Below are positions 44,789-52,017 of a DNA stretch of 64,000 nucleotides, piece by piece (positions within the stretch are counted from its first letter, which is position 1; each line of letters starts with the position of its first letter). Source of the stretch: Paenibacillus whitsoniae (GTDB lineage: Bacteria; Bacillota; Bacilli; Paenibacillales; NBRC-103111); contig NZ_RXHU01000045.1 of the NCBI RefSeq assembly GCF_003955665.1, positions 431 to 64,430 on the forward strand, read 5' to 3'. Position numbers and translations under genes: made by a program. The notes below the pieces were generated by a model. That model did no database searches. It saw only the letters and a list, made by a program, of their open reading frames with translations, and was not told where the DNA came from.

Positions 44789-44820
44789 AAAAAGTCATGG
44801 AAACAATGTTCCATGACTTC
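44789..44820. terminator. Bidirectional terminator
   Basis: AAGTCATGGAA / TTCCATGACTT stem with a six-base loop, A- and T-rich flanks. Confidence 0.85.
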
Positions 44821-45276
44821 TCATGCCTGAGGAGACCCGACCTGCAGCTCTTTGCACTCTGCGCAAGTACCGAATATTTCAAACCGGTGGCTTTGAACTT
44901 CAAAGTTTTCCGGCAGATCTTGTACAAGTTTCATCGGACAAAATTCAAATGTAACGGTTTTCTCGCAGCTGACACAAATCATGTGATGGTGATGGTGCGA
45001 CAAGCAGCTCGCCTTAAATTTCAACCCGTCCGCCAAATGAAACTGCTCGAGAACTCCCATCTCGCTAAGCAAGCGAAGGTTTCGGTAGACCGTATCAAAG
45101 CTGACACCAGGATATTTAGCCTTCATATATTCATAAACGTCTTTCGGCGATAAATAACTGCCCGATTCCGCGAATAGCGTCGCCAAGCTTCTGCGCTGCT
45201 CTGTAATTCGCCACCCTTGCCTCGACATGGCTGCCAGCATTTCATCAATCGTATGCGTATGCGTACCCACTTGCAT
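44821..45276 (-). CDS. zur: Fur-family regulator, probably zinc-responsive Zur
   Basis: 151 residues. Winged-helix DNA-binding part (QRRSLATLFAESGSYLSPKDVYEYMK, then SFDTVYRNLRLLSEMG), a His-rich metal site (SHHHHHMICVSC) and a second C-terminal CxxC (CAECKE). The CobW-type GTPase immediately upstream points to zinc rather than iron or peroxide. The start at 45276 has CAGGGG upstream. PerR or Fur remain possible. Confidence 0.85.
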   Translation of the reverse strand: MQVGTHTHTIDEMLAAMSRQGWRITEQRRSLATLFAESGSYLSPKDVYEYMKAKYPGVSFDTVYRNLRLLSEMGVLEQFHLADGLKFKASCLSHHHHHMICVSCEKTVTFEFCPMKLVQDLPENFEVQSHRFEIFGTCAECKELQVGSPQA

Positions 45277-45342
45277 TACCCCTGTCTTCAAGTTGTTCTC
45301 TTCTTATAGTGCAGCAAATGGGCCTCTCACGTCAAGTCGGGG

Positions 45343-46353
45343 TTACTTTACCGCTGGCATATCCGACATGGCCTCGAGCTTAAGCAATTCTTCGCGCACT
45401 GCATCCCGCGAGAAGTTCTCGCCAATGAACACCGCAACATCCGGCACTTGGCCCTGCGGGGTGATTTTTATAAAATCCATTTCACGGTAGGCGAACTGGA
45501 AGAGGAAGCGACTCGCCGTATCCGTAAAGCTGAGAATGCCTTTCGCGCGGTAGACTTCTTGCGGAAGCCGGCTGACGAATTGTTCAAAGGCCTCACTATC
45601 CACCGCCCGCTCAAAAAAGTGCGTATACGCCATCACATGGCTATGTGAATGATGGTAATGCGCCTCGTGGCTGTGATCGTGATGATGCTCGCTATGCGCA
45701 TGATCCCCGCTCTCGGCCTGTGTCGGTCCACCAGCTGCTACGTCCCGGAGGCCTTCCAGCAGCTCCATATCCACACGTGAGAACACGGTGCTGCGCACGT
45801 CCGCATGGGGATTCCACGTCTGCACCAGCTCAGCAACCTCCTGCATCGCCGCGGTTTCGAGCAGATCGGTTTTGTTCAGAAGCAGCAGGTTTGCGCAGCG
45901 GATTTGCTCCTGCATAAGGCGGAACGTTTTGCCGCGGCTTGTCCGGCTGAGCTCCAGAAGCTGCGGTGCATCCACGACTGTAATAATGCCTGACAGTGCC
46001 AATGGGAAGATCAAGGAAGCATCCGTCACTTCATCGATAATTTCCATCGGATTGGCAATACCGGTGGATTCCACAAAAATCAGATCAGGCTGTTCGTCCG
46101 TAATGAGCTCTTTCAGCGCAAGTCCCAAGTCTCCCCTGCTTGAGCAACAAATACAGCCTCCAAGCAGCTCCGACATGGGCACTTCATTGTTAATCAACTG
46201 ACCGTCCAAGTTGACTTCGCCGATCTCGTTCATAATCACGGCCGGCTTACGCCCCGCTTCTGTATAATAATCGATGGCTTGCGTTAGAAACGTCGTTTTC
46301 CCGCTTCCCAGGAACCCGGATAATACATAAACCTCAACTCGCTTGTTCGTCAA
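45343..46353 (-). CDS. CobW/COG0523-family metal-chaperone GTPase
   Basis: 336 residues. Walker A GFLGSGKTT near the N-terminus, the metal motif GGCICC, NKTDLL, a His-rich loop (DHAHSEHHHDHSHEAHYHH) and a C-terminal CobW_C domain. Zinc-insertion GTPases of this family are induced in zinc shortage by Zur, whose gene lies 66 bases away. The TTG at 46353 is preferred because GGAGGT lies seven bases upstream; the frame's GTG at 46368 precedes that SD. Co-oriented with zur. Confidence 0.9.
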   Translation of the reverse strand: MTNKRVEVYVLSGFLGSGKTTFLTQAIDYYTEAGRKPAVIMNEIGEVNLDGQLINNEVPMSELLGGCICCSSRGDLGLALKELITDEQPDLIFVESTGIANPMEIIDEVTDASLIFPLALSGIITVVDAPQLLELSRTSRGKTFRLMQEQIRCANLLLLNKTDLLETAAMQEVAELVQTWNPHADVRSTVFSRVDMELLEGLRDVAAGGPTQAESGDHAHSEHHHDHSHEAHYHHSHSHVMAYTHFFERAVDSEAFEQFVSRLPQEVYRAKGILSFTDTASRFLFQFAYREMDFIKITPQGQVPDVAVFIGENFSRDAVREELLKLEAMSDMPAVK

Positions 46354-46395
46354 CTCGCTTACCTCCACGATGATAATTTCATTATGTGCGGCATA

Positions 46396-46965
46396 CTACT
46401 GCCGTTCCTGCTCTTGCCCGCTCTCCGCCACTTCAAACTTCGCGGCAAAAATCGGCCACTTGCCGACGATGCTGACCACAAACGGGAACAGCTTTGCCCA
46501 CAGCAAGCTATTTACCGGATCGGCCGGTTTGAGCGGCAGTGCAAGTCGATCATACAAGATCCTGACCGCTTCATGGACTAACCTGAGCGCCATATCCGCC
46601 GGATCTGCGCCTTCTTCATTCACCGCTTCAAACTGCGGCAAGTAATGCAGCCGAATCGGCTCTGAAAGCTGATGCGCGGACAACGCTTCCGAAGCCATGA
46701 CCGTCCCCATCCCCTTGCTGACCTGCTGGGCAATGTTCGTTTCAAACGCCGTTGGAATACAATAAATTTCCAGCGCCAGCGCAGCCAGATAAATCTCACG
46801 AATCAGCTCATCTTCCTTGGCCTCCGTCAGCACCGGCTCCGACAGGTAGGCGGTCAGCACAGGCTTCAAGGTATCCCACCCATTTTCAATACTGCGCATC
46901 GTGGCTTGCATCATGCCCGCGGCCAGTTCAACGGGGGTAATTTGCTTCTTGTCCATCTCTTGCAT
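46396..46965 (-). CDS. Hypothetical helical protein
   Basis: 189 residues, mostly helical, no membrane or signal segments. Phrases such as TPVELAAGMMQATMRSIE and DELIREIYLAALALEIYCI are not recognised. GGGAGATG lies upstream of the ATG at 46965. It begins five bases after the phosphoesterase stop, so it is in that transcript. Confidence 0.65.
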   Translation of the reverse strand: MQEMDKKQITPVELAAGMMQATMRSIENGWDTLKPVLTAYLSEPVLTEAKEDELIREIYLAALALEIYCIPTAFETNIAQQVSKGMGTVMASEALSAHQLSEPIRLHYLPQFEAVNEEGADPADMALRLVHEAVRILYDRLALPLKPADPVNSLLWAKLFPFVVSIVGKWPIFAAKFEVAESGQEQERQ

Positions 46966-46969
46966 CAGA

Positions 46970-48130
46970 TCATCTCCCTTTCTCGGTCTCACTCGTAAAA
47001 TGCAGGGTCAACGCAATCCATTCTGAACGGCTGCCAAGTCGAATCGGCGGCCCCCAGGTGCCGAACCCCGAAGAAACGATGGCATGGAGATTGCCTTTGC
47101 GCAAATAGCCCCAATCCAATTCAAACAATTTTTTTGTAATCAAATGGTTCGGCGCCATCTGCCCCCGGTGGGTATGCCCGGACAGCATGACATCCGCGCC
47201 AGCCTCCGCCGCCTTATCCAGCTGATAGGGCTGATGATCCAAGACAATGACCGGCTGCGTCAAATCCACATCCGCCATCAAGGAAACAAGCGGCTTGCGT
47301 CCGCCACCGAACTGTTCTGCCGCTTTGTCCTTGCGACCGACGAGATACAGCCGCTCCGCCAGATGAACCACTTCATCCATCAGAACACGGATGCCAATTT
47401 GTTCCATTTGTTCCACGTAGGCTTGGATATGCCCGCCGATATACTCGTGATTGCCTAGAACGGCGTATACACCAAGCGGCGCTTGCAGCCCCTTCATCGT
47501 CTCCCCCATCCGGTTGCGAATAAAAGGGTGAATACTGTCATCAATGACGTCACCCGGCAGTAGAATTAAGTCCGGCTTCATCGCGTTCACGCCTGAGACA
47601 AGCTTGCGCAGATGACGATTCCCGACCGTCAAGCCCAAATGAAGATCGGAGGCGACGGCAATCCGCAGCTCCTTCCATTCGCCTGCCGGCTTAGGAATCG
47701 TAAGTTCGTATTGGCGTACGACCGGCGTTCTCGCATTGTAGGTGCCCCTCGCTAAAATAAGCGCCATAGCCGCAAGATTCACCCAGCCCAGGACGGGAAT
47801 GTAGCTCTGCGGCGAAACGGAGGCAAGCCGGCACAGGCCGATGGCGACATCCGTTAGCAGCAGCAACATCAGACCGTATTCCATAAAAGCAAACCAATAC
47901 GATCCGATTATTTTTAAAGGCTGTGCGATTCCCTTGGGCAGCATACGCGCTCCAAACGCCGCGATCATATAGGACAACGCGATAATCCAGAATACGATCC
48001 AGTACAAGAGCGAAGGGAAGCCTTCGCCAAACCAGTACGTGAGCAGCGCATAAACATGCCAGCCGATATACGCATTAAGGCCGATGGTAATCGCAATGAC
48101 AATGATAAAAAAAGGCAATCTGTTTCTCAT
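46970..48130 (-). CDS. Membrane-anchored metallophosphoesterase
   Basis: 386 residues. Four N-terminal membrane helices (about 5-27, 38-60, 75-95, 105-125), then a calcineurin-like phosphoesterase: SDLHLG, LLPGDVIDD, LGNHEY and LSGHTHRGQM carry the metal ligands. Family members are often lipid-related phosphohydrolases; the substrate is unknown. Follows SRAP in the same direction. Confidence 0.9.
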   Translation of the reverse strand: MRNRLPFFIIVIAITIGLNAYIGWHVYALLTYWFGEGFPSLLYWIVFWIIALSYMIAAFGARMLPKGIAQPLKIIGSYWFAFMEYGLMLLLLTDVAIGLCRLASVSPQSYIPVLGWVNLAAMALILARGTYNARTPVVRQYELTIPKPAGEWKELRIAVASDLHLGLTVGNRHLRKLVSGVNAMKPDLILLPGDVIDDSIHPFIRNRMGETMKGLQAPLGVYAVLGNHEYIGGHIQAYVEQMEQIGIRVLMDEVVHLAERLYLVGRKDKAAEQFGGGRKPLVSLMADVDLTQPVIVLDHQPYQLDKAAEAGADVMLSGHTHRGQMAPNHLITKKLFELDWGYLRKGNLHAIVSSGFGTWGPPIRLGSRSEWIALTLHFTSETEKGR

Positions 48131-48169
48131 GAACGAAATGTTCCCTTCTCCGTCTCTCCTTCAAATCTG

Positions 48170-48850
48170 CTACAGCAGGAGGCTGATCTGCGCAATGCAC
48201 GCCTCATCGTCGTTTCGAACGTTCCCAACCCGAGTAGATACGGGATATGCTGTCATAAGCTCCGCAGGATACGGCCTAAGCAGCGAGCGAAGCTGACGGA
48301 TATCCGTCAGCCCTCGATCCAGCCAGACAGCCTCCGCCTCTTTCGGCAAAATAACGGGCATGCGATCATGAATCCCTTGCACCACCTCGTTGGCTTCCGT
48401 TGTAACCACTGTACAGGTAGAAATACGCGTGCCGTCCGGAGACGTCCACGTTTCATACAAGCCAGCCATGCTGAATAGCTCTTGGCTCTGCATCATAATG
48501 CGCATGGGCTGTTTGTGTTTACCCTCTCCTTGCCACTCGTAGAATGAATCCGCAGGAATAATACAGCGTTTGCGTTCAAAAGGCTTTCGAAATGCCGGTT
48601 TATCCGCAAGCGTCTCCGAACGCGCATTCACCATCTGGTAGCTCATCTTAGGATCGGACGCCCACTCCGGAATCAGCCCCCATTTCAGCTGCCCCAGCCG
48701 ATTGCGCTTTCCATCATGAATGACCGCCATGACGGACTGCCCAGGCGCTATGTTGTATTTTGGACCGTAATCGCCCTGGTATAACCCGTCTATATCATAG
48801 CGCAGCATCAGTTCCTCCAGCGTTACGATAATCGTATAGCGTCCGCACAT
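48170..48850 (-). CDS. SRAP/HMCES-type abasic-site protein (YedK-like)
   Basis: 226 residues starting MCGRYT; Cys2 is the residue that crosslinks to abasic sites in single-stranded DNA after Met removal. Other family motifs: NARSETLADKPAFRKPFERKRC, FYEWQ and HDRMPVIL. It protects stalled forks. Located downstream of the putative SOS operon in the same direction, with a 126-base gap holding a GCCGAAAGACG palindrome (48946-48967). Confidence 0.93.
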   Translation of the reverse strand: MCGRYTIIVTLEELMLRYDIDGLYQGDYGPKYNIAPGQSVMAVIHDGKRNRLGQLKWGLIPEWASDPKMSYQMVNARSETLADKPAFRKPFERKRCIIPADSFYEWQGEGKHKQPMRIMMQSQELFSMAGLYETWTSPDGTRISTCTVVTTEANEVVQGIHDRMPVILPKEAEAVWLDRGLTDIRQLRSLLRPYPAELMTAYPVSTRVGNVRNDDEACIAQISLLL

Positions 48851-48976
48851 GGGCTTGCTTCCTTTCTTGACCTCAGTTTTGTCTCGGCCACTACCTCTCT
48901 TTCCATTATGAAAAAAAGTAAGCCCCGCGTCAATTCGAATAGCCGAAAGACGCGTCTTTCGGCCGGAGCGTCGCCG

Positions 48977-49459
48977 CTAAGCACTCGGCGTTTTCCTAGT
49001 TTCGGTTTGCCCGACAATGTTCTTCATATAGGTTTTAAGTCGCGTGCTGATCTCTGAACGCATGACATCGCGCGTCATCCCAAACCGATCCTCATATCCT
49101 CGGCATAGAAACCGGTGGTACACAATGACATCCGCCTGCTCGTCACTCATCAGCTTAATGCTGCGACTCGTCAATTCTCGCCGAAGGTTATAGATGTCCT
49201 GGCTAATTTGATTCATAAGGATCTGGCCAATAGCTAAATAAAGCTGTCTTAATACGTTATGACTATGTTCAATGTCATCCATGCTTTTCTGTACAATCGT
49301 CAGCATATGCGGCAGCAAGATGTAATCTCGAATCATGCTCAGTTCTTCTGAAGTAGGACGAGACGCCTTTCTCAGATCATGCCGTTGTTCATATTGCTCT
49401 TGATGTTCCGTGAGCAGCATCTTCGATTTCCACCGCTCGTTACCGTCAAGCTTACTCAT
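48977..49459 (-). CDS. Unknown protein, second paralogue flanking Y-family polymerase
   Basis: 160 residues. Its core (LLPHMLTIVQKSMDDIE ... LTSRSIKLMSDEQADVIVYHRFLCRGYEDRFGMTRDVMRSEISTRLKTYM) aligns with the gene at 50724-51092: LLPxxL, a Met/acidic helix, IKxxxxE, then RGYxxxFxM and a closing helix. Starts at the ATG overlapping the polymerase stop (ATGA). Function unknown. Confidence 0.75.
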   Translation of the reverse strand: MSKLDGNERWKSKMLLTEHQEQYEQRHDLRKASRPTSEELSMIRDYILLPHMLTIVQKSMDDIEHSHNVLRQLYLAIGQILMNQISQDIYNLRRELTSRSIKLMSDEQADVIVYHRFLCRGYEDRFGMTRDVMRSEISTRLKTYMKNIVGQTETRKTPSA

Positions 49460-50727
49460 TTGTAATGTCCTCCGATCTGTTCAGAACGTTCTCGCGCTAC
49501 CCCGGTCGGCAATAAAGAAGATGCTCGCATAATCGCAATACTGCCAAACCGATCCTTGATTTCATCGGCTGCTTTTTCCAAGCTATACGCCTTTACCCGA
49601 TCTTCGAATAGCGTAAGTTGATAAGCACTATCATCTATCAATTGTGTAAGCGAAATGTGCAAATGGCTGACCGCCAAGCCGCTCCAATGCTGCCTAAATA
49701 AGCTAAGCGCTGCCGCCGCCACCTCATGTGAAAGCGACGTTGGCTGCGGAAGCGTCATCTGTCTGTGAAAACTCGTGGATTTGATGCCATCCGTCTCTGC
49801 AGCCCCGACGGTCACAACGTTCCCCATATACCCATGTCTTCTGCTGCGGCGGCACACTTCCACAACCAATTCCAGAAGAACCACCTCGATATCTTCTCGC
49901 TTACGGTACAGACTGCTTCGCATCGCTTTGCCGTGGCTCACAGATTTCAACTTGCTGCGAATGCTAGGCACAACAGGACTGGGATCGATGCCGCGCGCCG
50001 TCTGCCAGTAATATTCAGCCTGAATATCGCTCTGCTTGCCCATTTCCCATCGCATGCGCCGCTTAAATTCAGCCAGCTCCAATCTCGCAATGTCACCGAT
50101 TGTATGCAAGCCCATTCTGGTAAAATGACGCGTCATGCGGGACGCCACCATGAACATGCGATGAACAGGCAGCCGCCACAGCGTATCTTCGATATTGTCA
50201 AAACTCAACCTAAATAGGCCATCTGACCGCTCCTTGGAGAAATTATCCATTGCCATTTTCGCCAAAATCTTGGTAGGACCAATGCCACAACGCGTCCAAA
50301 CCCCCGTCGACAACAAAATGCGCGTTTGCAATTGCCTCGCAATTTCTTCTGCCGTGCCGAAGCAAGCCAGAGAACCCGTCACATCCAGAAATTGCTCGTC
50401 AATGCTATACGGCTCGACCAGATCCGTAAACGATTCAAAAATTTCCGTAATAAATAGCGATATCGCAATGTACGTTTGCATCCGCGGACGAATGACTTGC
50501 AGATCAGGGCATTTGGCTAACGCCTGACCAATCCGTTCAGCTGTCGTTACACCGCGGGACTTGGCGATTGGGCAAGCTGCAAGAATAATGCCGGAGCGGC
50601 GCTCTGGGTCTCCGACGGCCACCGGCAGCTCTTTCAGCTCAGGATGAGCTGCTTTTTCAATTGAAGCATAGAAGGATTGACCGTCGATCAAAAAAATCGT
50701 GCGTTCCCCGCTTTTTCCCATGCTCAC
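49456..50727 (-). CDS. Y-family translesion DNA polymerase (UmuC/YqjW-like)
   Basis: 423 residues. The catalytic acids are in LIDGQSFYASIE and YSIDEQFLDVTG; helix-hairpin-helix-like GIGPTKILAKMAMD and a little-finger domain follow. Its lack of the usual Pol IV C-terminus and its LexA-controlled context suggest the UvrX/YqjW branch, an error-prone SOS polymerase. GTG start overlaps the upstream gene stop (GTGA). The flanking small genes are paralogues of each other. Confidence 0.9.
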   Translation of the reverse strand: MSMGKSGERTIFLIDGQSFYASIEKAAHPELKELPVAVGDPERRSGIILAACPIAKSRGVTTAERIGQALAKCPDLQVIRPRMQTYIAISLFITEIFESFTDLVEPYSIDEQFLDVTGSLACFGTAEEIARQLQTRILLSTGVWTRCGIGPTKILAKMAMDNFSKERSDGLFRLSFDNIEDTLWRLPVHRMFMVASRMTRHFTRMGLHTIGDIARLELAEFKRRMRWEMGKQSDIQAEYYWQTARGIDPSPVVPSIRSKLKSVSHGKAMRSSLYRKREDIEVVLLELVVEVCRRSRRHGYMGNVVTVGAAETDGIKSTSFHRQMTLPQPTSLSHEVAAAALSLFRQHWSGLAVSHLHISLTQLIDDSAYQLTLFEDRVKAYSLEKAADEIKDRFGSIAIMRASSLLPTGVARERSEQIGGHYK

Positions 50728-51092
50728 CGCAATTCCCCCCGCATATTCATCAATGTCGTCATCAACTCTGCTTTGACCAGACTGCGGAGCATCGTGAAAT
50801 GGTGGATATAACCGCGCACCTTATACTCCACATGAATCCCCAGCGCATTCGTTTCCGTACGAATCACCTTGATGTCCAGTTGCCTCATTCGATTCTTTAG
50901 CCTGTTCAGCTCCGGGTAGATCGATTTCTCGACCTCGCGCAAGTAGTACAGCAGATGATGGTATACAATCTTATCCTTATAAACGTTAAGCTCCTCCATG
51001 TCTCTCGCCAGCATATCCAGTAAAATCGGCAATAACGTGTACTCCTTAATGATTTGAACATCTTCTTCTGCCTCAATTCTTGAACCGTTCAT
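50724..51092 (-). CDS. Unknown protein, first paralogue of the SOS-type operon
   Basis: 122 residues from the ATG at 51092, preceded by GGTGGTGGG; the longer frame's start lies in the LexA-like box. Core (LLPILLDMLARDMEELN ... RQLDIKVIRTE ... VRGYIHHFTMLRSLVKAELMTTLM) matches the second paralogue at 48977. No helix-turn-helix or membrane segment. Possible partner of the Y-family polymerase by context only. Confidence 0.75.
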   Translation of the reverse strand: MNGSRIEAEEDVQIIKEYTLLPILLDMLARDMEELNVYKDKIVYHHLLYYLREVEKSIYPELNRLKNRMRQLDIKVIRTETNALGIHVEYKVRGYIHHFTMLRSLVKAELMTTLMNMRGELR

Positions 51093-51109
51093 GTTCCCAC
51101 CACCAAATA

Positions 51110-51151
51110 CGAACATATATTCGTTATTATTATATACCGAACATGTATTCG
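51110..51151 (-). promoter_or_regulatory. Two LexA-like boxes around the operon promoter
   Basis: CGAACATATATTCG (51110-51123) and CGAACATGTATTCG (51138-51151), 28 bases apart. On the minus strand TTGCAT lies upstream and TATAAT/TATATA falls between the boxes, so repressor at either site would block transcription. Both differ from the strict Bacillus consensus at the same two positions. Confidence 0.7.
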
Positions 51152-51206
51152 CTATGCAAGTGGTTTTCTAAAATTTTAGCGAGGGTAAAAAATGCCAAAA
51201 AGCGTA

Positions 51207-51262
51207 CAACAAAAAACACCACCCCTGAGCTCTCGCTGCAGAACGTGGCGTTTTCGCTTGTT
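51207..51262 (-). terminator. Likely terminator after spoVIF-like gene
   Basis: Minus-strand CGCCAC / GTGGTG (one G-U) with a long structured loop followed by TTTTTTG. Confidence 0.5.
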
Positions 51263-51300
51263 CATGTGTCATGTTCATGTTTCCTGTAGGCTGGCGTCCG

Positions 51301-51588
51301 CTAGCGGAACATCGACCACAATTTGATTAAATGAAACGTATTCGCAGGATCAATCTTTTGCGCAAGAATAAAGGTGACAATTTGATTCGTCTGCATACCG
51401 CTGAGTTTTTCCCCGAGAATGCCCGCAGCAAGCCCTACCAGACGCGTCACCTTCGTCGCATTCTGCAAATCGGCTTTCGTCACGCCCTGGAGCAGCATTT
51501 TGATGCGTTCCTTGATCTCCGGATTTTTCAGCTTAAACTTCACACGCTCTACGAGCGCAGGATCGATGCCGTATTGCTGGTAACTCAT
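51301..51588 (-). CDS. Stage VI sporulation protein F-like
   Basis: 95 residues: MSYQQYGIDPALVERVKFK, ERIKMLLQGVTKADLQN, VTFILAQKIDPANTFHLIKL. It resembles the small coat-assembly protein SpoVIF/YjcC of spore formers; assignment rests on overall pattern. GGGAGGTG precedes the ATG at 51588. Confidence 0.65.
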   Translation of the reverse strand: MSYQQYGIDPALVERVKFKLKNPEIKERIKMLLQGVTKADLQNATKVTRLVGLAAGILGEKLSGMQTNQIVTFILAQKIDPANTFHLIKLWSMFR

Positions 51589-51664
51589 GCCTGCACCTCC
51601 CATCGTCATGCTCTATCCTATGAGCGGGAGGGCGCAAACTTGCCTTATGCGTCGCAGAGCTTAC

Positions 51665-51931
51665 TTACATATACATCGCGATCACGATCACCACAATACA
51701 ATTGAACGCCACCAGCAGCGGCATCCCTACGACAAACGACGTGTGCTTCGTCTTATGCCGAAACACTTTCATCCCGAGCCAGCCGCCAATCGCGCCGCCC
51801 AAGGCCGCAAACCAGAACAACCGCTTCTCGGGCACGCGGCGTTCGCCTTTTTTGGCTTGTCCTTTGTCATAGCCCATTTCCACAAACGTCATGATATTCA
51901 TCATGCAGAGATATACGAGAAAAAGCGTCAC
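51665..51931 (-). CDS. DUF1294 membrane protein
   Basis: 88 residues with three membrane helices; GYDKGQAKK, RVPEKRLFWFAALGGAIGGW and FRHKTKHTSF are DUF1294 signatures. GTG start with GGAGG nine bases upstream. Function unknown. Confidence 0.85.
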   Translation of the reverse strand: MTLFLVYLCMMNIMTFVEMGYDKGQAKKGERRVPEKRLFWFAALGGAIGGWLGMKVFRHKTKHTSFVVGMPLLVAFNCIVVIVIAMYM

Positions 51932-52017
51932 AACCGCACACCTCCGTTCCCCATAATCAAGTTTTTCCTTATCTCTATCTTAAAATGGGAACCGGACGCC
52001 GGTCAATGTCTCCGTAA

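Noticed and set aside
46354-46395. Zur box before the CobW GTPase
   Set aside because: ATAAT-GAA-ATTAT is palindromic but has the wrong spacing for the Zur consensus.
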